Source: Caballeronia humi
Lineage (GTDB): Bacteria > Pseudomonadota > Gammaproteobacteria > Burkholderiales > Burkholderiaceae
Direction: 5' to 3'
Assembly (NCBI RefSeq): GCF_001544475.1
Contig: NZ_FCNW02000029.1
Coordinates: forward strand, 1-64,000
DNA: 64,000 bases
This document shows, piece by piece, positions 8,404 to 17,295 of the stretch; position 1 is the stretch's first letter, and each line of letters starts with the position of its first letter. Under the pieces are notes generated by a model, which saw only the letters and a program-made list of their open reading frames with translations, was not told the origin of the DNA and ran no database searches. The position numbers and the translations under genes are program-made.

Positions 8404-9833
8404 CGGCCGTACCTCGCGAAAAAGTCGCCGAGCAGGTCGTCGAGTTCGGGCACGCGCTCTTCGACCGGAAACGCGACACGCGTCGTATTCATGTACTGGC
8501 GAAAGCCGAGATTCGACGAGAAGTTGTTGCGTCCCCAGGTGCCGCAGCCCATCGAGAGCGAGAACGGCAGACCGTTGTCGAAGTTGCCGCCGGTAGCCAG
8601 GCAATGCGCCTGGTTCGCGATCACCCGCGCGACCGGCAAGGTCGTGCCGAGTTGCACGGCCTGCCCCGGATCGCCCGAATGGAGGCCGACCGAATGCCCC
8701 GCGCCCATATACGCGTAGATTTGCTGGACGACGCGCGCGGCATCGTCGAAATCGTGCGCGCGGTAGACCGCGAGCACCGGCGCGAGCTTCTCGCCAGAGA
8801 ACGGATGCTCCGCGCCAAAGCCGCTCTCCTCCACCATCAGGAAGGCCGGCTGACCCGCGGCGATGTCATCGAGCCCGGCGAGCCGCGCGATCTGCGCTGC
8901 CGACTTCGCGGTGCACTCGGCGGCGAGCTTGCCGTCGTGCCACATCGCGGCTTGCAGGCGCGCCTTCTGCGCGGCGTCAAGCAGCACGCCGCCGTTCGAC
9001 GCAAGCGCTTCGAGCATGCGCGCGTAGACAGTCTCCTCGATCACGACGCTGTTTTCCGACGAGCAGCTTGTCGCGTTGTCGAAGGTTTTGGAGCGCGTGA
9101 TCTTGCGCGCGGCGTCGTCAAGATCAGCCGATGCCGCGACGATCGACGCGACGTTTCCCGCGCCGACGCCGAACGCCGGCGTGCCGCTCGCGTAGGCCAT
9201 GCGGACGTTCGCCTGCGAGCCGGTCGCGACGACGAGGTCGCACTGGCGCAGCAATTCGGCGGTCGCGGCCTTGCTGATCGGCGGCGGGAGTACTTGCACG
9301 AGATCGGCGGCGAGCCCCGCCTTCGCGAGCTGCTCGTGAATGAAGCCGACGAGCAGCGCGCACGACGTGTACCCCTTCGGCGACGGCGCCACGATCACCG
9401 CGTTGCCGCACTTCAGCGCGTTGACGATCTTGTTCGCGGGCGTGGCGGCGGGGTTGGTCGAAGGCGTGATCGCCGCGACGACACCAACCGCCCGCGCGAT
9501 CTCGACAATGCCGGCGGCGTCGTCGCGCGCGATGACGCCGCAGGTCTTCTGTCCGTGCAGGTCGCGCAGCAAGCCGAGCGTCTTGCGATAGTTCTTGCGA
9601 AACTTGTCGTCGGCGTTGCCGAGGCTGGTGTCGGCGACGGCGAGTTCCGCCAGACGACGATTGCGCGACGGTTCCATGATGGCCCAGGCGGCGGCGTTCG
9701 CGGCGGCATCGAGGGCGTCCTGCCCGGCGAACTGGAAGTCGCGCTGCGCGTGCCGGGCGCGCGCCACGAGTTCGCCGACGACCCGTCCGACGTCGCGCTG
9801 CATGGTTTCCGCGGTGGTGGCTTTTACGTTCAT
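8400..9833 (-). CDS. sauS: CoA-acylating aldehyde dehydrogenase, probable sulfoacetaldehyde dehydrogenase SauS
   Basis: A 477-residue acylating aldehyde dehydrogenase of the EutE/AdhE-N type. It has the cofactor segment AAITPSTNPAATPANKIVNALKCGNAVIVAP and the active-site cysteine in FDNATSCSSENSVV. There is no glutamate motif of the ordinary hydrolytic ALDH kind, which fits CoA-dependent chemistry. SauS reduces sulfoacetyl-CoA to sulfoacetaldehyde, the Xsc substrate. It is the first gene of the minus-strand operon and is divergent from the IclR gene at 10046, with 212 bp between, matching the published sauR/sauSTU layout. Confidence 0.85.
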   Translation of the reverse strand: MNVKATTAETMQRDVGRVVGELVARARHAQRDFQFAGQDALDAAANAAAWAIMEPSRNRRLAELAVADTSLGNADDKFRKNYRKTLGLLRDLHGQKTCGVIARDDAAGIVEIARAVGVVAAITPSTNPAATPANKIVNALKCGNAVIVAPSPKGYTSCALLVGFIHEQLAKAGLAADLVQVLPPPISKAATAELLRQCDLVVATGSQANVRMAYASGTPAFGVGAGNVASIVAASADLDDAARKITRSKTFDNATSCSSENSVVIEETVYARMLEALASNGGVLLDAAQKARLQAAMWHDGKLAAECTAKSAAQIARLAGLDDIAAGQPAFLMVEESGFGAEHPFSGEKLAPVLAVYRAHDFDDAARVVQQIYAYMGAGHSVGLHSGDPGQAVQLGTTLPVARVIANQAHCLATGGNFDNGLPFSLSMGCGTWGRNNFSSNLGFRQYMNTTRVAFPVEERVPELDDLLGDFFARYGR

Positions 9834-9955
9834 ACGGTTCGCTCCGTCGCTTGAGAGTTGAAAGTGACTTCAATCTAGCGAGCGGCGCGCGGCGCGCGGT
9901 CCCGTTTTCCTGACAATCCCTCACTGCTCGCGCGGGAGTCACGGAATCAGCGAAA

Positions 9956-9979
9956 TTCGGGACTTTCACCGGTCCCGAA
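9956..9979. promoter_or_regulatory. Palindrome in the sauS-sauR space, candidate SauR operator
   Basis: TTCGGGAC (9956-9963) and GTCCCGAA (9972-9979) are perfect 8-bp inverted repeats with an 8-bp spacer. They sit between the divergent sauS and sauR genes, 66 bp before sauR and 122 bp before sauS. This is the strongest symmetry in the gap and a natural site for the IclR regulator; binding is inferred. Confidence 0.45.
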
Positions 9980-10045
9980 AAACGCTAAAGTCGATGCAAA
10001 CAAAGTCGCAGGAACAAGCGGCGCACACGATGTTCAGGAGACGGA

Positions 10046-10810
10046 ATGTCGGCATCCAATCAATCGAACGCCGCTGCGGTGCGGGCGTTTCGCGTACTCG
10101 AGACGCTCGCGGAAGCGGGGCGTCCGCTGTCCATGACAGAACTCGTCGATGCGCTCGGCCTGCCGAAGCAGACGGTGCATCGCATCCTCGTGCAACTGAT
10201 GGACGCGTACCTCGTGATGCGCGGCGCGGGCGACCGGCTTTATGAATGCTCGCCGCGCGTGCGCTCGCTCGCCGTGAACGTGCTGATGCACGCGGGACCG
10301 GCGGCGGCGCGGCATGCGCTGCTGGAGCAGCTCGTCGCGAAGGTCGGCGAGACGTGCAATTTGACGATGCTCGCCGGCAACGACGTGGTGTACGTGGATC
10401 GCGTGGAGACGGAGTGGCCGCTGCGCATGCATCTGCAGGCGGGGTCGCACGTGCCGCTGCATTGTTCGGCGAGCGGCAAGCTGCTGCTCAGTTTCCTGCC
10501 AAAGGAACGGCGTGAACGCATAATCGATACGCTGCCGCTACGGCCGTATTCGGAACGCACGATCACGGATCGCGAGGTGCTGCGCCGCGAGCTTGCAGCG
10601 ACACGCCGGCGGCTGCTCGCGATCAACGATCAGGAGCACTTGCAGGGACTGATCGCGATCGCGGTGCCGGTGATGCTCGACCGCAACCGCGCGTGCGCGG
10701 CGATCGCGGTACAGGCGCCAGTCGGGCGGGTGTCGATGGACGATCTGCTCGCGTTCGTGCCGGAACTGAGGCAGGTGGCGGCAGAGACGGCGCGGACGTT
10801 TCAGATGTGA
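10046..10810 (+). CDS. sauR: IclR-family regulator of the sulfoacetate operon
   Basis: A 254-residue IclR protein. The winged helix spans about residues 10-75 (AVRAFRVLETLAEAGRPLSM, GLPKQTVHRIL). The effector domain has GETCNLTML, VYVDRVE, CSASGKLLLS and a final APVGRVSMDDLLAFVP segment. AGGAGACGG just before the ATG supports this start. Divergence from sauS matches sauR of C. necator H16, which was proposed to regulate sauSTU. It is closely related in its effector core to the other two IclR proteins of the island. Confidence 0.82.
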   Translation: MSASNQSNAAAVRAFRVLETLAEAGRPLSMTELVDALGLPKQTVHRILVQLMDAYLVMRGAGDRLYECSPRVRSLAVNVLMHAGPAAARHALLEQLVAKVGETCNLTMLAGNDVVYVDRVETEWPLRMHLQAGSHVPLHCSASGKLLLSFLPKERRERIIDTLPLRPYSERTITDREVLRRELAATRRRLLAINDQEHLQGLIAIAVPVMLDRNRACAAIAVQAPVGRVSMDDLLAFVPELRQVAAETARTFQM

Positions 10811-10813
10811 GCA

Positions 10814-10839
10814 GGGCCGCTTTTCTTCGAAAGCGGCCC
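10814..10839. terminator. Terminator hairpin between convergent sauR and the APC permease
   Basis: GGGCCGCTTT (10814-10823) and AAAGCGGCCC (10830-10839) form a perfect 10-bp stem with a 6-nt loop, in the 68-bp gap between two convergent genes. T-tracts form part of the stem on both strands, so it can act in both directions. Confidence 0.65.
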
Positions 10840-10878
10840 CAGATGGATGCACGGTCTGCGCCGTTACAGCGCGCCCCT

Positions 10879-12312
10879 TCACCGCCTGACCGGCCGCGCC
10901 TCTACTCGCCCCACTCCGAACTCCCCATCTCCTTTCCTCCACCGATTCCTCTGCCAGAACACCACGAGCAGCACCGCCACGCTCGCCACGCCGAACCACA
11001 GCGGCTTTCTCTGATCCGGAATGAACGCCATCGCCACGATGATGCTGATCATCCCTGCGATCGCGACCCACGTGAGATACGGAAAGCACCACATCTTCAC
11101 GCGCAGCTTGCCCGGCGCATCGCGTTCGAGGCGCGCGCGCAGTTTGAGTTGCGACAGCGCGATCAGCAGGTACACGAAAATCGCCACCGTCCCGTACGAG
11201 TTGACGAGAAACGCGAACACCGTATCCGGCGAGATATACGACATCACCACCGACACATACCCGAACAGTGTCCCCATCAAAATCGCGCGCACCGGCACGC
11301 CGCGCTTGTTCACCTTCGCGAGCGCACGCGGCGCATCGCCACGACGCGTGAGCGCGAACATCATCCGCGACGCCGCGTACAGCCCGGAATTCAACGCCGA
11401 CAGCACCGCCGTCAGGATGATCGCGTTCATCAGATGTGCGGCGCCCGGAATGCGCATTGCCTCGAGCGCGCTGACGTAGGGCGTCGCCATGCCCGGCGAA
11501 TTCCACGGCACGATCGCGACGACGAGCAGGATCGAGCCCGCATAGAACACGAGTACGCGCGTGATCACTGAGTTCGTCGCCTTCGCGACTGCGCGCTCCG
11601 GCTCGTGCGCCTCGGCGGCCGCGATCGTCACGATCTCCGCGCCGAAATAGAAGCCCGTCGCCGCGACCGCGCCGGAGAGCACCGGCCCGATGCCGTTCGG
11701 CATGAAGCCGCCGTTCGCGCTGATCGACGCAAGAGGCAGCGCGGCCTGCCCCGCGCCCGGCCACATGCCGAGCACGAAGAGCGTGCCGACGAACAGGAAC
11801 ACGATGATCGCCGCGACCTTCACCGACGCGAACCAGAACTCGAACTCGCCGTAACTGCCGACGGAGACGAGATTGGTCAGCGTGAGCGTGACAAGCAGCA
11901 CGAGGCCGATGACCCACGCGGGCACGTCCGGCAGCCAGAACTGGACGAGATGCGCGCCCGCCACGGTCTCCACCGCGACGACGATCACCCAGAAGTACCA
12001 GTACATCCAGCCGGTGAGAAACCCGGCCAGCTCGCCCGACTTGCGCCGCTCGCCGAATGCGAGACGCGCGTATTCATAGAACGATCCGACGGCGGGCATC
12101 GCCGACGCCATCTCACCCAGCATCCGCATGACGAGAACCACGAGCCCGCCCGTCAGCAGGAACGAGATGATCGCAGCCGGTCCCGCCTGCCTGATCACCA
12201 CGCCGCTGCCGACGAAGAGCCCTGCCCCGATCACGCCTCCCAGCGCGATCATCGTCATGTGCCGCTGTTTGAGTCCGCACTTCAGTTCGCTTCCGTTGAC
12301 TGGTTCTTGCAT
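10879..12312 (-). CDS. Amino-acid permease of the APC superfamily, possible taurine uptake
   Basis: A 477-residue APC-superfamily permease (AAT/GabP type) with about 12 hydrophobic segments. It starts with LKQRHMTMIALGGVIGAGLFVGSG in segment 1, the classic glycine-rich signature of the family, and has EMASAMPAVGSFYEYA in segment 3. GGAGG lies just before the ATG at 12312. It is the third gene behind the tauX/tauY-like pair on the same strand, so it may import taurine or a similar amino compound. Family members of this kind also take up GABA and ordinary amino acids, so the substrate is unproven. Confidence 0.8.
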   Translation of the reverse strand: MQEPVNGSELKCGLKQRHMTMIALGGVIGAGLFVGSGVVIRQAGPAAIISFLLTGGLVVLVMRMLGEMASAMPAVGSFYEYARLAFGERRKSGELAGFLTGWMYWYFWVIVVAVETVAGAHLVQFWLPDVPAWVIGLVLLVTLTLTNLVSVGSYGEFEFWFASVKVAAIIVFLFVGTLFVLGMWPGAGQAALPLASISANGGFMPNGIGPVLSGAVAATGFYFGAEIVTIAAAEAHEPERAVAKATNSVITRVLVFYAGSILLVVAIVPWNSPGMATPYVSALEAMRIPGAAHLMNAIILTAVLSALNSGLYAASRMMFALTRRGDAPRALAKVNKRGVPVRAILMGTLFGYVSVVMSYISPDTVFAFLVNSYGTVAIFVYLLIALSQLKLRARLERDAPGKLRVKMWCFPYLTWVAIAGMISIIVAMAFIPDQRKPLWFGVASVAVLLVVFWQRNRWRKGDGEFGVGRVEARPVRR

Positions 12313-12476
12313 GTGTCGCCTCCATATCCTGATCGGGGCGGCGTCCCGCGTGCGTCGTGAAAAGCCTCGCGACGGGCGCCGCCCATGAGCGCGTGAGTGG
12401 CCGGGCGCCGGTGATCGCTCACCGCGTCCGCACCCCGCTTCGTTTTTATAGGGAAGAAGATTCCGGCTGCGCGTGC

Positions 12477-13895
12477 CTATTTCTTTTCGTCGCGCCTGTA
12501 ATACAGGTGATAGAGCATCCGCTGCCCGATACGCCTGAACGGCGCGAACATGTGCCCCGGCAGCGGCGACGTGAAGATCGGCAGCGTCTGGTGCGCGCCT
12601 CTTCCTGCGATGCGCTCCGCGAGCCGCCGCCCCGCCTGTGACGAATACGATACGCCGTTGCCGCCATAGCCGAGCGCGTAGTACACCGTCTCCTTCGGAT
12701 CGGGCTGAAAGACGCGCGGCATCATGTCGTGACTGACGTCGACCCAGCCCCACCACGAGTAATCGATCTGGATGCCCTTGAGCGCCGGGAACTTCCGGTG
12801 CAGCCCGTTCACGAGCAATTCGAAGTGGCGCTCGTTCGGGGCATCGGCGCCGGTGATCGCGCTGCGGCTGCCGATCTGCACGCGGTTGTCCGGCAGCAGG
12901 CGATAGTAGAAACGCAGCGTGCGCGTATCGGTGAGCACCTGTGTCGTGCGGAAATTGCAGGCTTCGAGTTCCGCGGGCGTGAGCGGGCGCGTCACCATCG
13001 AATTCGAGAGGATCGGCATGATGCGGCTCTTCAGCGACTCGTGCAGGCCGGGCGCGGTATAGGCGCCCGTCGCGATACCGACGGCCTTCGCGCGCACGAT
13101 GCCGCCCGGCGTGCGCAGATGATGCACGCCCTTGACCGTCTGCCAGCCGATGACCGGGCTGCCGGGATGAACCTTCGCTCCGCGCTCCCGCGCCATGCGC
13201 TGATAGCCGTAGGCGAGCTTGAGCGGATGCACGCCGATTCCTTCCGGTTCGTGCAGCGCGCCCGCCGATTCGGAATCGTTGACGAATTCGCGGCGAAACG
13301 TCTCCGCACTGAGCAGTTCGGACGGGTAGCCGAATACGTCTTTCCACAACTTCGACTCGGCGGCGAGCCCCTGCATGATGCGCGGCCGGTGCGCGACGAG
13401 AAAATGCCCGCCCGTCTGCGGATCGCAATCGATCTGCGCGACGAGCGACTTGAAGGTGTCAAAGCCTTCGTAGATCTCGTGATGCATTTTGAGCGCGACG
13501 TCCTTGCCCCAGCGTTCGATCCACTGCGAGCGCGACAGGCGCCCCGACGCGTTCTGTCCCTGTCCGCCGTTGCGGCTCGTGCAGCCCCAGCTCACCTTGT
13601 TCGCTTCGAGCACGACGGCCTTGATGCCGTGCTCGCGCGCGAGAAAGAGCGCGGTGGCCAGCCCCGTGAACCCGCCGCCGATGATCGCGACATCGACGTC
13701 CATGTCCTGCGTGACGGGGCCGTCGTCCGGCGGCGGTGTGCCGGCCGTCGCGGCCCAGTAGGTCGGCGCGTACTGCTTGCCTTGGCCGGGGCCCGGCGAG
13801 ACGAGCGGATCGTAGGTCGGGTCGTAGCGGGTATCGACGCCTGCCTCGCGGGCGAACGGCCCCGACGCGTCCAGATGAATCGCACCGTTTTTCAT
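12477..13895 (-). CDS. tauY: DAO-type FAD oxidoreductase, probable taurine dehydrogenase large subunit
   Basis: A 472-residue FAD-dependent oxidoreductase of the D-amino-acid oxidase superfamily. The dinucleotide fold is near residues 68-95 (VDVAIIGGGFTGLATALFLA, with a following VVLEA), and the C-terminal FAD segment reads YYALGYGGNGVSYSSQAG. Relatives include gamma-glutamylputrescine oxidase PuuB. The SnoaL-like gene lies 17 bp upstream and a MocR regulator of the TauR type precedes that. This matches the tauR-tauX-tauY taurine dehydrogenase loci of Paracoccus and Cupriavidus, which oxidatively deaminate taurine to sulfoacetaldehyde. The family is certain; the substrate is assigned from context. 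Confidence 0.74.
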   Translation of the reverse strand: MKNGAIHLDASGPFAREAGVDTRYDPTYDPLVSPGPGQGKQYAPTYWAATAGTPPPDDGPVTQDMDVDVAIIGGGFTGLATALFLAREHGIKAVVLEANKVSWGCTSRNGGQGQNASGRLSRSQWIERWGKDVALKMHHEIYEGFDTFKSLVAQIDCDPQTGGHFLVAHRPRIMQGLAAESKLWKDVFGYPSELLSAETFRREFVNDSESAGALHEPEGIGVHPLKLAYGYQRMARERGAKVHPGSPVIGWQTVKGVHHLRTPGGIVRAKAVGIATGAYTAPGLHESLKSRIMPILSNSMVTRPLTPAELEACNFRTTQVLTDTRTLRFYYRLLPDNRVQIGSRSAITGADAPNERHFELLVNGLHRKFPALKGIQIDYSWWGWVDVSHDMMPRVFQPDPKETVYYALGYGGNGVSYSSQAGRRLAERIAGRGAHQTLPIFTSPLPGHMFAPFRRIGQRMLYHLYYRRDEKK

Positions 13896-13912
13896 GGCGA
13901 ATCTCCCAGGGT

Positions 13913-14317
13913 TCAGGCGGCTTGCTTCGGACGTTCCTTGCGAAACGCGCGCTTGACCGCGATCAGGCCGTCGCGGAATTCGAACAGGTCGCAGCCTTCG
14001 GCCTCGATGCGCCAGCCTTCCGCGTGCGTGCCCGTGAACACCCATTCGGAGACGCCGCGTCCGCCCGCGACGTAGTGCCGGCCGTGGCCCCAGTGCGCAT
14101 CGGGGAAAGTACGGAAGACGGCTTCGAACGCCGCCTTCACCGCCGCGCGGCCCGTAAAGCGCGCGCCGTGGATCTCGCTGCCGCCGGCGGCATCGAAGAT
14201 GCAGTCTTCGGTCATGAAGCGCATCAGCGCGTCGGCGTCGTGGCGGTTGAATGCGTCGGAAAAGGCGGCGAGCGTGTCGGCGGTAACGGCGGGCGCCTTC
14301 GTGAGCGTTTCGGTCAT
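13913..14317 (-). CDS. tauX: SnoaL/NTF2-like protein, probable taurine dehydrogenase small subunit
   Basis: A 134-residue protein with the SnoaL/NTF2 cone fold pattern: AFNRHDADALMRFMTEDCIFDA at the start of the domain, GRAAVKAAFEAVFRTFPDAHW in the middle and a C-terminal EGCDLFEFRDGLI strand pair. An ACAGGAG site precedes the ATG at 14317. It is followed after 17 bp by the FAD oxidoreductase, and the pair resembles the small and large subunits TauX and TauY. Many SnoaL proteins have no known role, so the naming rests on this pairing. Confidence 0.66.
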   Translation of the reverse strand: MTETLTKAPAVTADTLAAFSDAFNRHDADALMRFMTEDCIFDAAGGSEIHGARFTGRAAVKAAFEAVFRTFPDAHWGHGRHYVAGGRGVSEWVFTGTHAEGWRIEAEGCDLFEFRDGLIAVKRAFRKERPKQAA

Positions 14318-14406
14318 GCTGTCTCCTGTCAGATGAATCGTGGGCCGCATTCGGTTGCGCATGCGGCCATCTTCATCGACACGTTATCCAGCACTCCCTT
14401 CCCTTG

Positions 14407-14439
14407 GTAGCTCCAGATGCCGGCATTCGCTTGGGCCAG
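14407..14439 (-). promoter_or_regulatory. Two CTGG-type repeats upstream of tauX, candidate TauR site
   Basis: On the minus strand CTGGCCCAAG (14439-14430) and CTGGAGCTAC (14416-14407) are direct repeats about two helical turns apart, roughly 90 bp before tauX and just past the end of tauR. They resemble the back-to-back pair before tauA. TauR-type MocR regulators bind direct repeats with a CTGG core. Function is inferred. Confidence 0.32.
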
Positions 14440-14470
14440 CTTCTCCGACACGGCGCAAAGCCTTGCCGGA

Positions 14471-15985
14471 TCAGGCTTGCGGGCGTTGCGCCCTGACGAG
14501 TTCGGCGAGTATCCGCACGCCTTCATCGATCTTTTCCAGCTTGATCGACGAGAAGCCCATGCGAAAGCAGTTGCGCGATTCGCGGCCGGTCATGAAGAAC
14601 ACGTCGCCGAGTTCGATCAGGATGCCGCGCGCTTCCGCTTCCGTCGCGAGACGCCGCGCATCGAGCCACGGCGGCCCTTCCACCCAGCACGACGCGCCGC
14701 CCGTGATCGGGACGTGGCGCGCTTCGGGCAAATGCGTATCGAGCGCGGTCATCAGCGCCTGCGCGCGCTCCTTGTACGCGTAAGCGAGACGCCGCAGCAG
14801 CGCGTCGTGATGGCCGAGCGACAGAAACGTCGCGAACGCGCGCTGGATATAAGCCGCCGGGTGCCGCACCATCAACCGGCGCAGCGCGCGCAACTCGCGA
14901 ATCAGCTCGCGCGGCGCCACCACGTAGCCGAGCCGGAGCCCCGGCGCGAAGCTCTTCGAGAGACTGCCGACGTAGATTACGCGATCGGCGGTATCGAGGC
15001 TTTTGAGCGCCGGATGCGGCGCGCCGGAAAAGTTGTTCTCGCTCTCGTAATCGTCCTCGATCACGACGAAATCGTGCTCCTGCGCCATGTTCAGCAGCGC
15101 GTGGCGGCGTTCGAGCGGCATCGTCGCGGTGGTCGGGCACTGATGGCTCGGCGTCACGTAGACGTAGTCGCATTGCGCGAGCAGCGCGCGGTCTTCCAGC
15201 GGCCGCACGCCGCCGCCGTCGACGGGCAGCGGCAACAGCGGCGCATCGCAGTTCTCGAAGATGTTGCGCGCGTCCGGATAGCCGGGATTTTCGAAGCCGA
15301 TCGTCGTGCGCTCGTTCGCGAGCAAATCGCCGATCAGATACAGCGCCTGCTGCGCGCCAATCGTGATCACGATCTCGTCGGGCATCGCGAACACGCCGCG
15401 CCGCGGCAGCACGCGCGTGCGGATCTGCTGGACGAGCGTGTCGTCGTCGCGTTCGATCAGGTCCGGCGCCCAGTTGCGGATTTCCATCACCGAAAGCGCC
15501 TTCATGCAGCACTCGCGCCAGTCGCTCGTCGGAAAGAGCGCCTGATCGAACTGGCCGTAGATGAATGGAAACTCGTGTTTCTGCCAGTTCGCGGGCTTCA
15601 CGATGTTGCGCTGCGCGGACGGCGCGCGACGCATGCGCGCGCCCCAGTCGGGCCGCGCGAGCGCTCCGGCCTCCGACACCTCCGACGGCATGAAGCCATG
15701 CTGCCCTTCGAGCATCGCCGGGTTGACGAAATGCCCGCTGCGCTCGCGCGAAATCAGATAGCCCTCTTCCACGAGCTGCTGATACGCGAGCACCACCGTA
15801 TTGCGGGCCACGCTCAACTGGTCGGCCAGTTCGCGGCTCGACGGCAAGGCGGCATCGGCGGGAATCTGGCCGTCGAGGATCGCGGCGACCAGCATCTGGC
15901 GGATCTGCGCCTGCAGGCTGATGGTCGACTCATTCGGGCGCTGGAACCGCTGTGTCCACATTGCCGAAGACATCCGGCTTGCCAT
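14471..15985 (-). CDS. tauR: MocR/GntR-aminotransferase regulator, TauR-like
   Basis: A 504-residue MocR-type regulator. The GntR winged helix covers about residues 20-90 (SLQAQIRQMLVAAILDGQ, SSRELADQLSVARNTV), followed by a fold-type I aminotransferase domain with the PLP lysine in VGSLSKSFAPGLRLGY. Its place between tauXY on the same strand and divergent tauABC is that of TauR, the PLP-dependent activator of taurine use described in Rhodobacter. It probably senses taurine through PLP. GabR- or PdxR-like functions are the alternatives for this family. Confidence 0.8.
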   Translation of the reverse strand: MASRMSSAMWTQRFQRPNESTISLQAQIRQMLVAAILDGQIPADAALPSSRELADQLSVARNTVVLAYQQLVEEGYLISRERSGHFVNPAMLEGQHGFMPSEVSEAGALARPDWGARMRRAPSAQRNIVKPANWQKHEFPFIYGQFDQALFPTSDWRECCMKALSVMEIRNWAPDLIERDDDTLVQQIRTRVLPRRGVFAMPDEIVITIGAQQALYLIGDLLANERTTIGFENPGYPDARNIFENCDAPLLPLPVDGGGVRPLEDRALLAQCDYVYVTPSHQCPTTATMPLERRHALLNMAQEHDFVVIEDDYESENNFSGAPHPALKSLDTADRVIYVGSLSKSFAPGLRLGYVVAPRELIRELRALRRLMVRHPAAYIQRAFATFLSLGHHDALLRRLAYAYKERAQALMTALDTHLPEARHVPITGGASCWVEGPPWLDARRLATEAEARGILIELGDVFFMTGRESRNCFRMGFSSIKLEKIDEGVRILAELVRAQRPQA

Positions 15986-16087
15986 GCTTCCTCCTTGGTT
16001 GACTCAAAACATCGCGCGGCACATTGTGCAACGCGCAACGACGCGTGCGTGAGACCAGCCGAATGTGGACTCAACGATCGGGCGCGT

Positions 16088-16107
16088 CTGGTACTAACTG
16101 GCCCAAT
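16088..16107 (+). promoter_or_regulatory. Back-to-back CTGG repeats upstream of tauA, candidate TauR box
   Basis: CTGGTACTAA (16088-16097) and CTGGCCCAAT (16098-16107) are adjacent direct repeats. They lie in the 232-bp space between divergent tauR and tauA, 111 bp before the tauA start. Direct 10-bp repeats with a CTGG core are the known pattern for TauR boxes. I have no binding data for this site. Confidence 0.45.
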
Positions 16108-16217
16108 TTTTAGATGACGATACTCGAATCGACACTGCATCGGCGATCGGGGCAAGCCCGGCCGGTCTCCGAGAAGCCCGCGTGTCCGCCACGTGAAGCC
16201 CGTCCTGGAGACCCGAC

Positions 16218-17267
16218 ATGCAAGACCTTAAGCGACCAAAATTGCCTTTGCGGCTCGTCCGCGCGATGCAACGCATCATCGTTTCGTGCGCCGCCGCGCT
16301 CGTGCTCAACCCCGCGCACGCCGCCGACAAGGAAGTGACGATCGCGTACCAGCAGATCGTCGATCCGTGGATCGTCGCGATCGCCAACGGGTCGATCGAG
16401 AAGGCGACGGGCTACAAGATCAACTGGCGCCAGTTCGAATCCGGCGCGAAGGTAGCCACCGCGATGGCCTCGGGCGACGTGAAGGTCGGCGTGATCGGGT
16501 CGAGCCCGCTCGCCGCCGCCGTGAGCCAGGGGCTCGACCTGCAACTCGTCTGGATCCTCGACAACATCAACCAGGCCGAGGCGATGGTCGTGCGCAACGG
16601 CGCCAACGTGTCGAAGGCCGCCGACCTGAAGGGCAAGACGATCGGCGTGCCGTTCGTGTCCACGACCCACTATCACACGATGTTCGCGCTGCAGCACTGG
16701 GGCGTCGATCCGTCGCAGGTGAAGATTCTCAACATGCAGCCGAACCAGATCGTGGCGGCGTGGGAGCGCGGCGACATCGACGCCGCCTACGTGTGGAATC
16801 CCGCGCTCGCCGAACTGAAGAAGAGCGGCAAGGTGCTCGTCACGTCGGGCGATCTGTCGAAGCTGGGCAAGCCGACGTTCGACGGCATCGCGGTCGATCG
16901 TCAATGGGGCGAGGACAACAAGGAGTTCATGGCGAAGTTCGTGAAGGCGATCGCCGATGCCGACGAGCAGTATCGACGCAATCCAGCGCAATGGAGCGCG
17001 AGTTCGCCGCAGGCCGCGGCGATCGCGAAGATGATCGGCGGCACGCCCGCCGACGTGCCCGATTCGCTCTCGCTCTACGCGTACCCGACGCTCGCCGACC
17101 AGGCTTCGCCGCAGTGGCTCGGCGGCGGCGCGACGAGCCGCGCGGCGCTCGCGCTGAAGGACACGTCGGGCTTCCTCAAGGAGCAGAAGCGTATTGGCAC
17201 GATCGCACCCGACTACGCGAAGTTCGTGACGCCCGCTTACGCGGACGCCGCCCTCAAACTCAAGTAA
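16218..17267 (+). CDS. tauA: Taurine ABC transporter, periplasmic binding protein
   Basis: A 349-residue periplasmic substrate-binding protein of the TauA/SsuA group. A signal peptide runs to about residue 35 ([13 protein letters not shown], cleavage before ADKEVTIAY). The mature part shows [20 protein letters not shown] and [17 protein letters not shown], the usual NMT1/TauA pattern. A clear GGAGACC site precedes the start. It is first in tauA-tauB-tauC, divergent from tauR. No tauD (taurine dioxygenase) is present, so the importer here feeds dehydrogenation rather than sulfur scavenging. Confidence 0.88.
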   Translation: MQDLKRPKLPLRLVRAMQRIIVSCAAALVLNPAHAADKEVTIAYQQIVDPWIVAIANGSIEKATGYKINWRQFESGAKVATAMASGDVKVGVIGSSPLAAAVSQGLDLQLVWILDNINQAEAMVVRNGANVSKAADLKGKTIGVPFVSTTHYHTMFALQHWGVDPSQVKILNMQPNQIVAAWERGDIDAAYVWNPALAELKKSGKVLVTSGDLSKLGKPTFDGIAVDRQWGEDNKEFMAKFVKAIADADEQYRRNPAQWSASSPQAAAIAKMIGGTPADVPDSLSLYAYPTLADQASPQWLGGGATSRAALALKDTSGFLKEQKRIGTIAPDYAKFVTPAYADAALKLK

Positions 17268-17295
17268 GCGTCGGCCGGCCAAATCAGGAGGATGC

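Noticed and set aside
5437-8718. A 1093-codon open frame on the plus strand
   Set aside because: It lies opposite sauU, sauT and part of sauS. The product is arginine- and histidine-rich with no domain, a typical antisense artefact of high-GC coding DNA.
8400-9833. sauS as an ordinary hydrolytic aldehyde dehydrogenase
   Set aside because: It lacks the ELGG-type glutamate motif and shows the EutE/AdhE-like acylating pattern beside a CoA ligase.
10879-13428. A single 849-codon minus-strand frame covering the permease and part of tauY
   Set aside because: The upstream third is out-of-frame sequence of the FAD oxidoreductase; the permease begins at 12312 with GGAGG before it.
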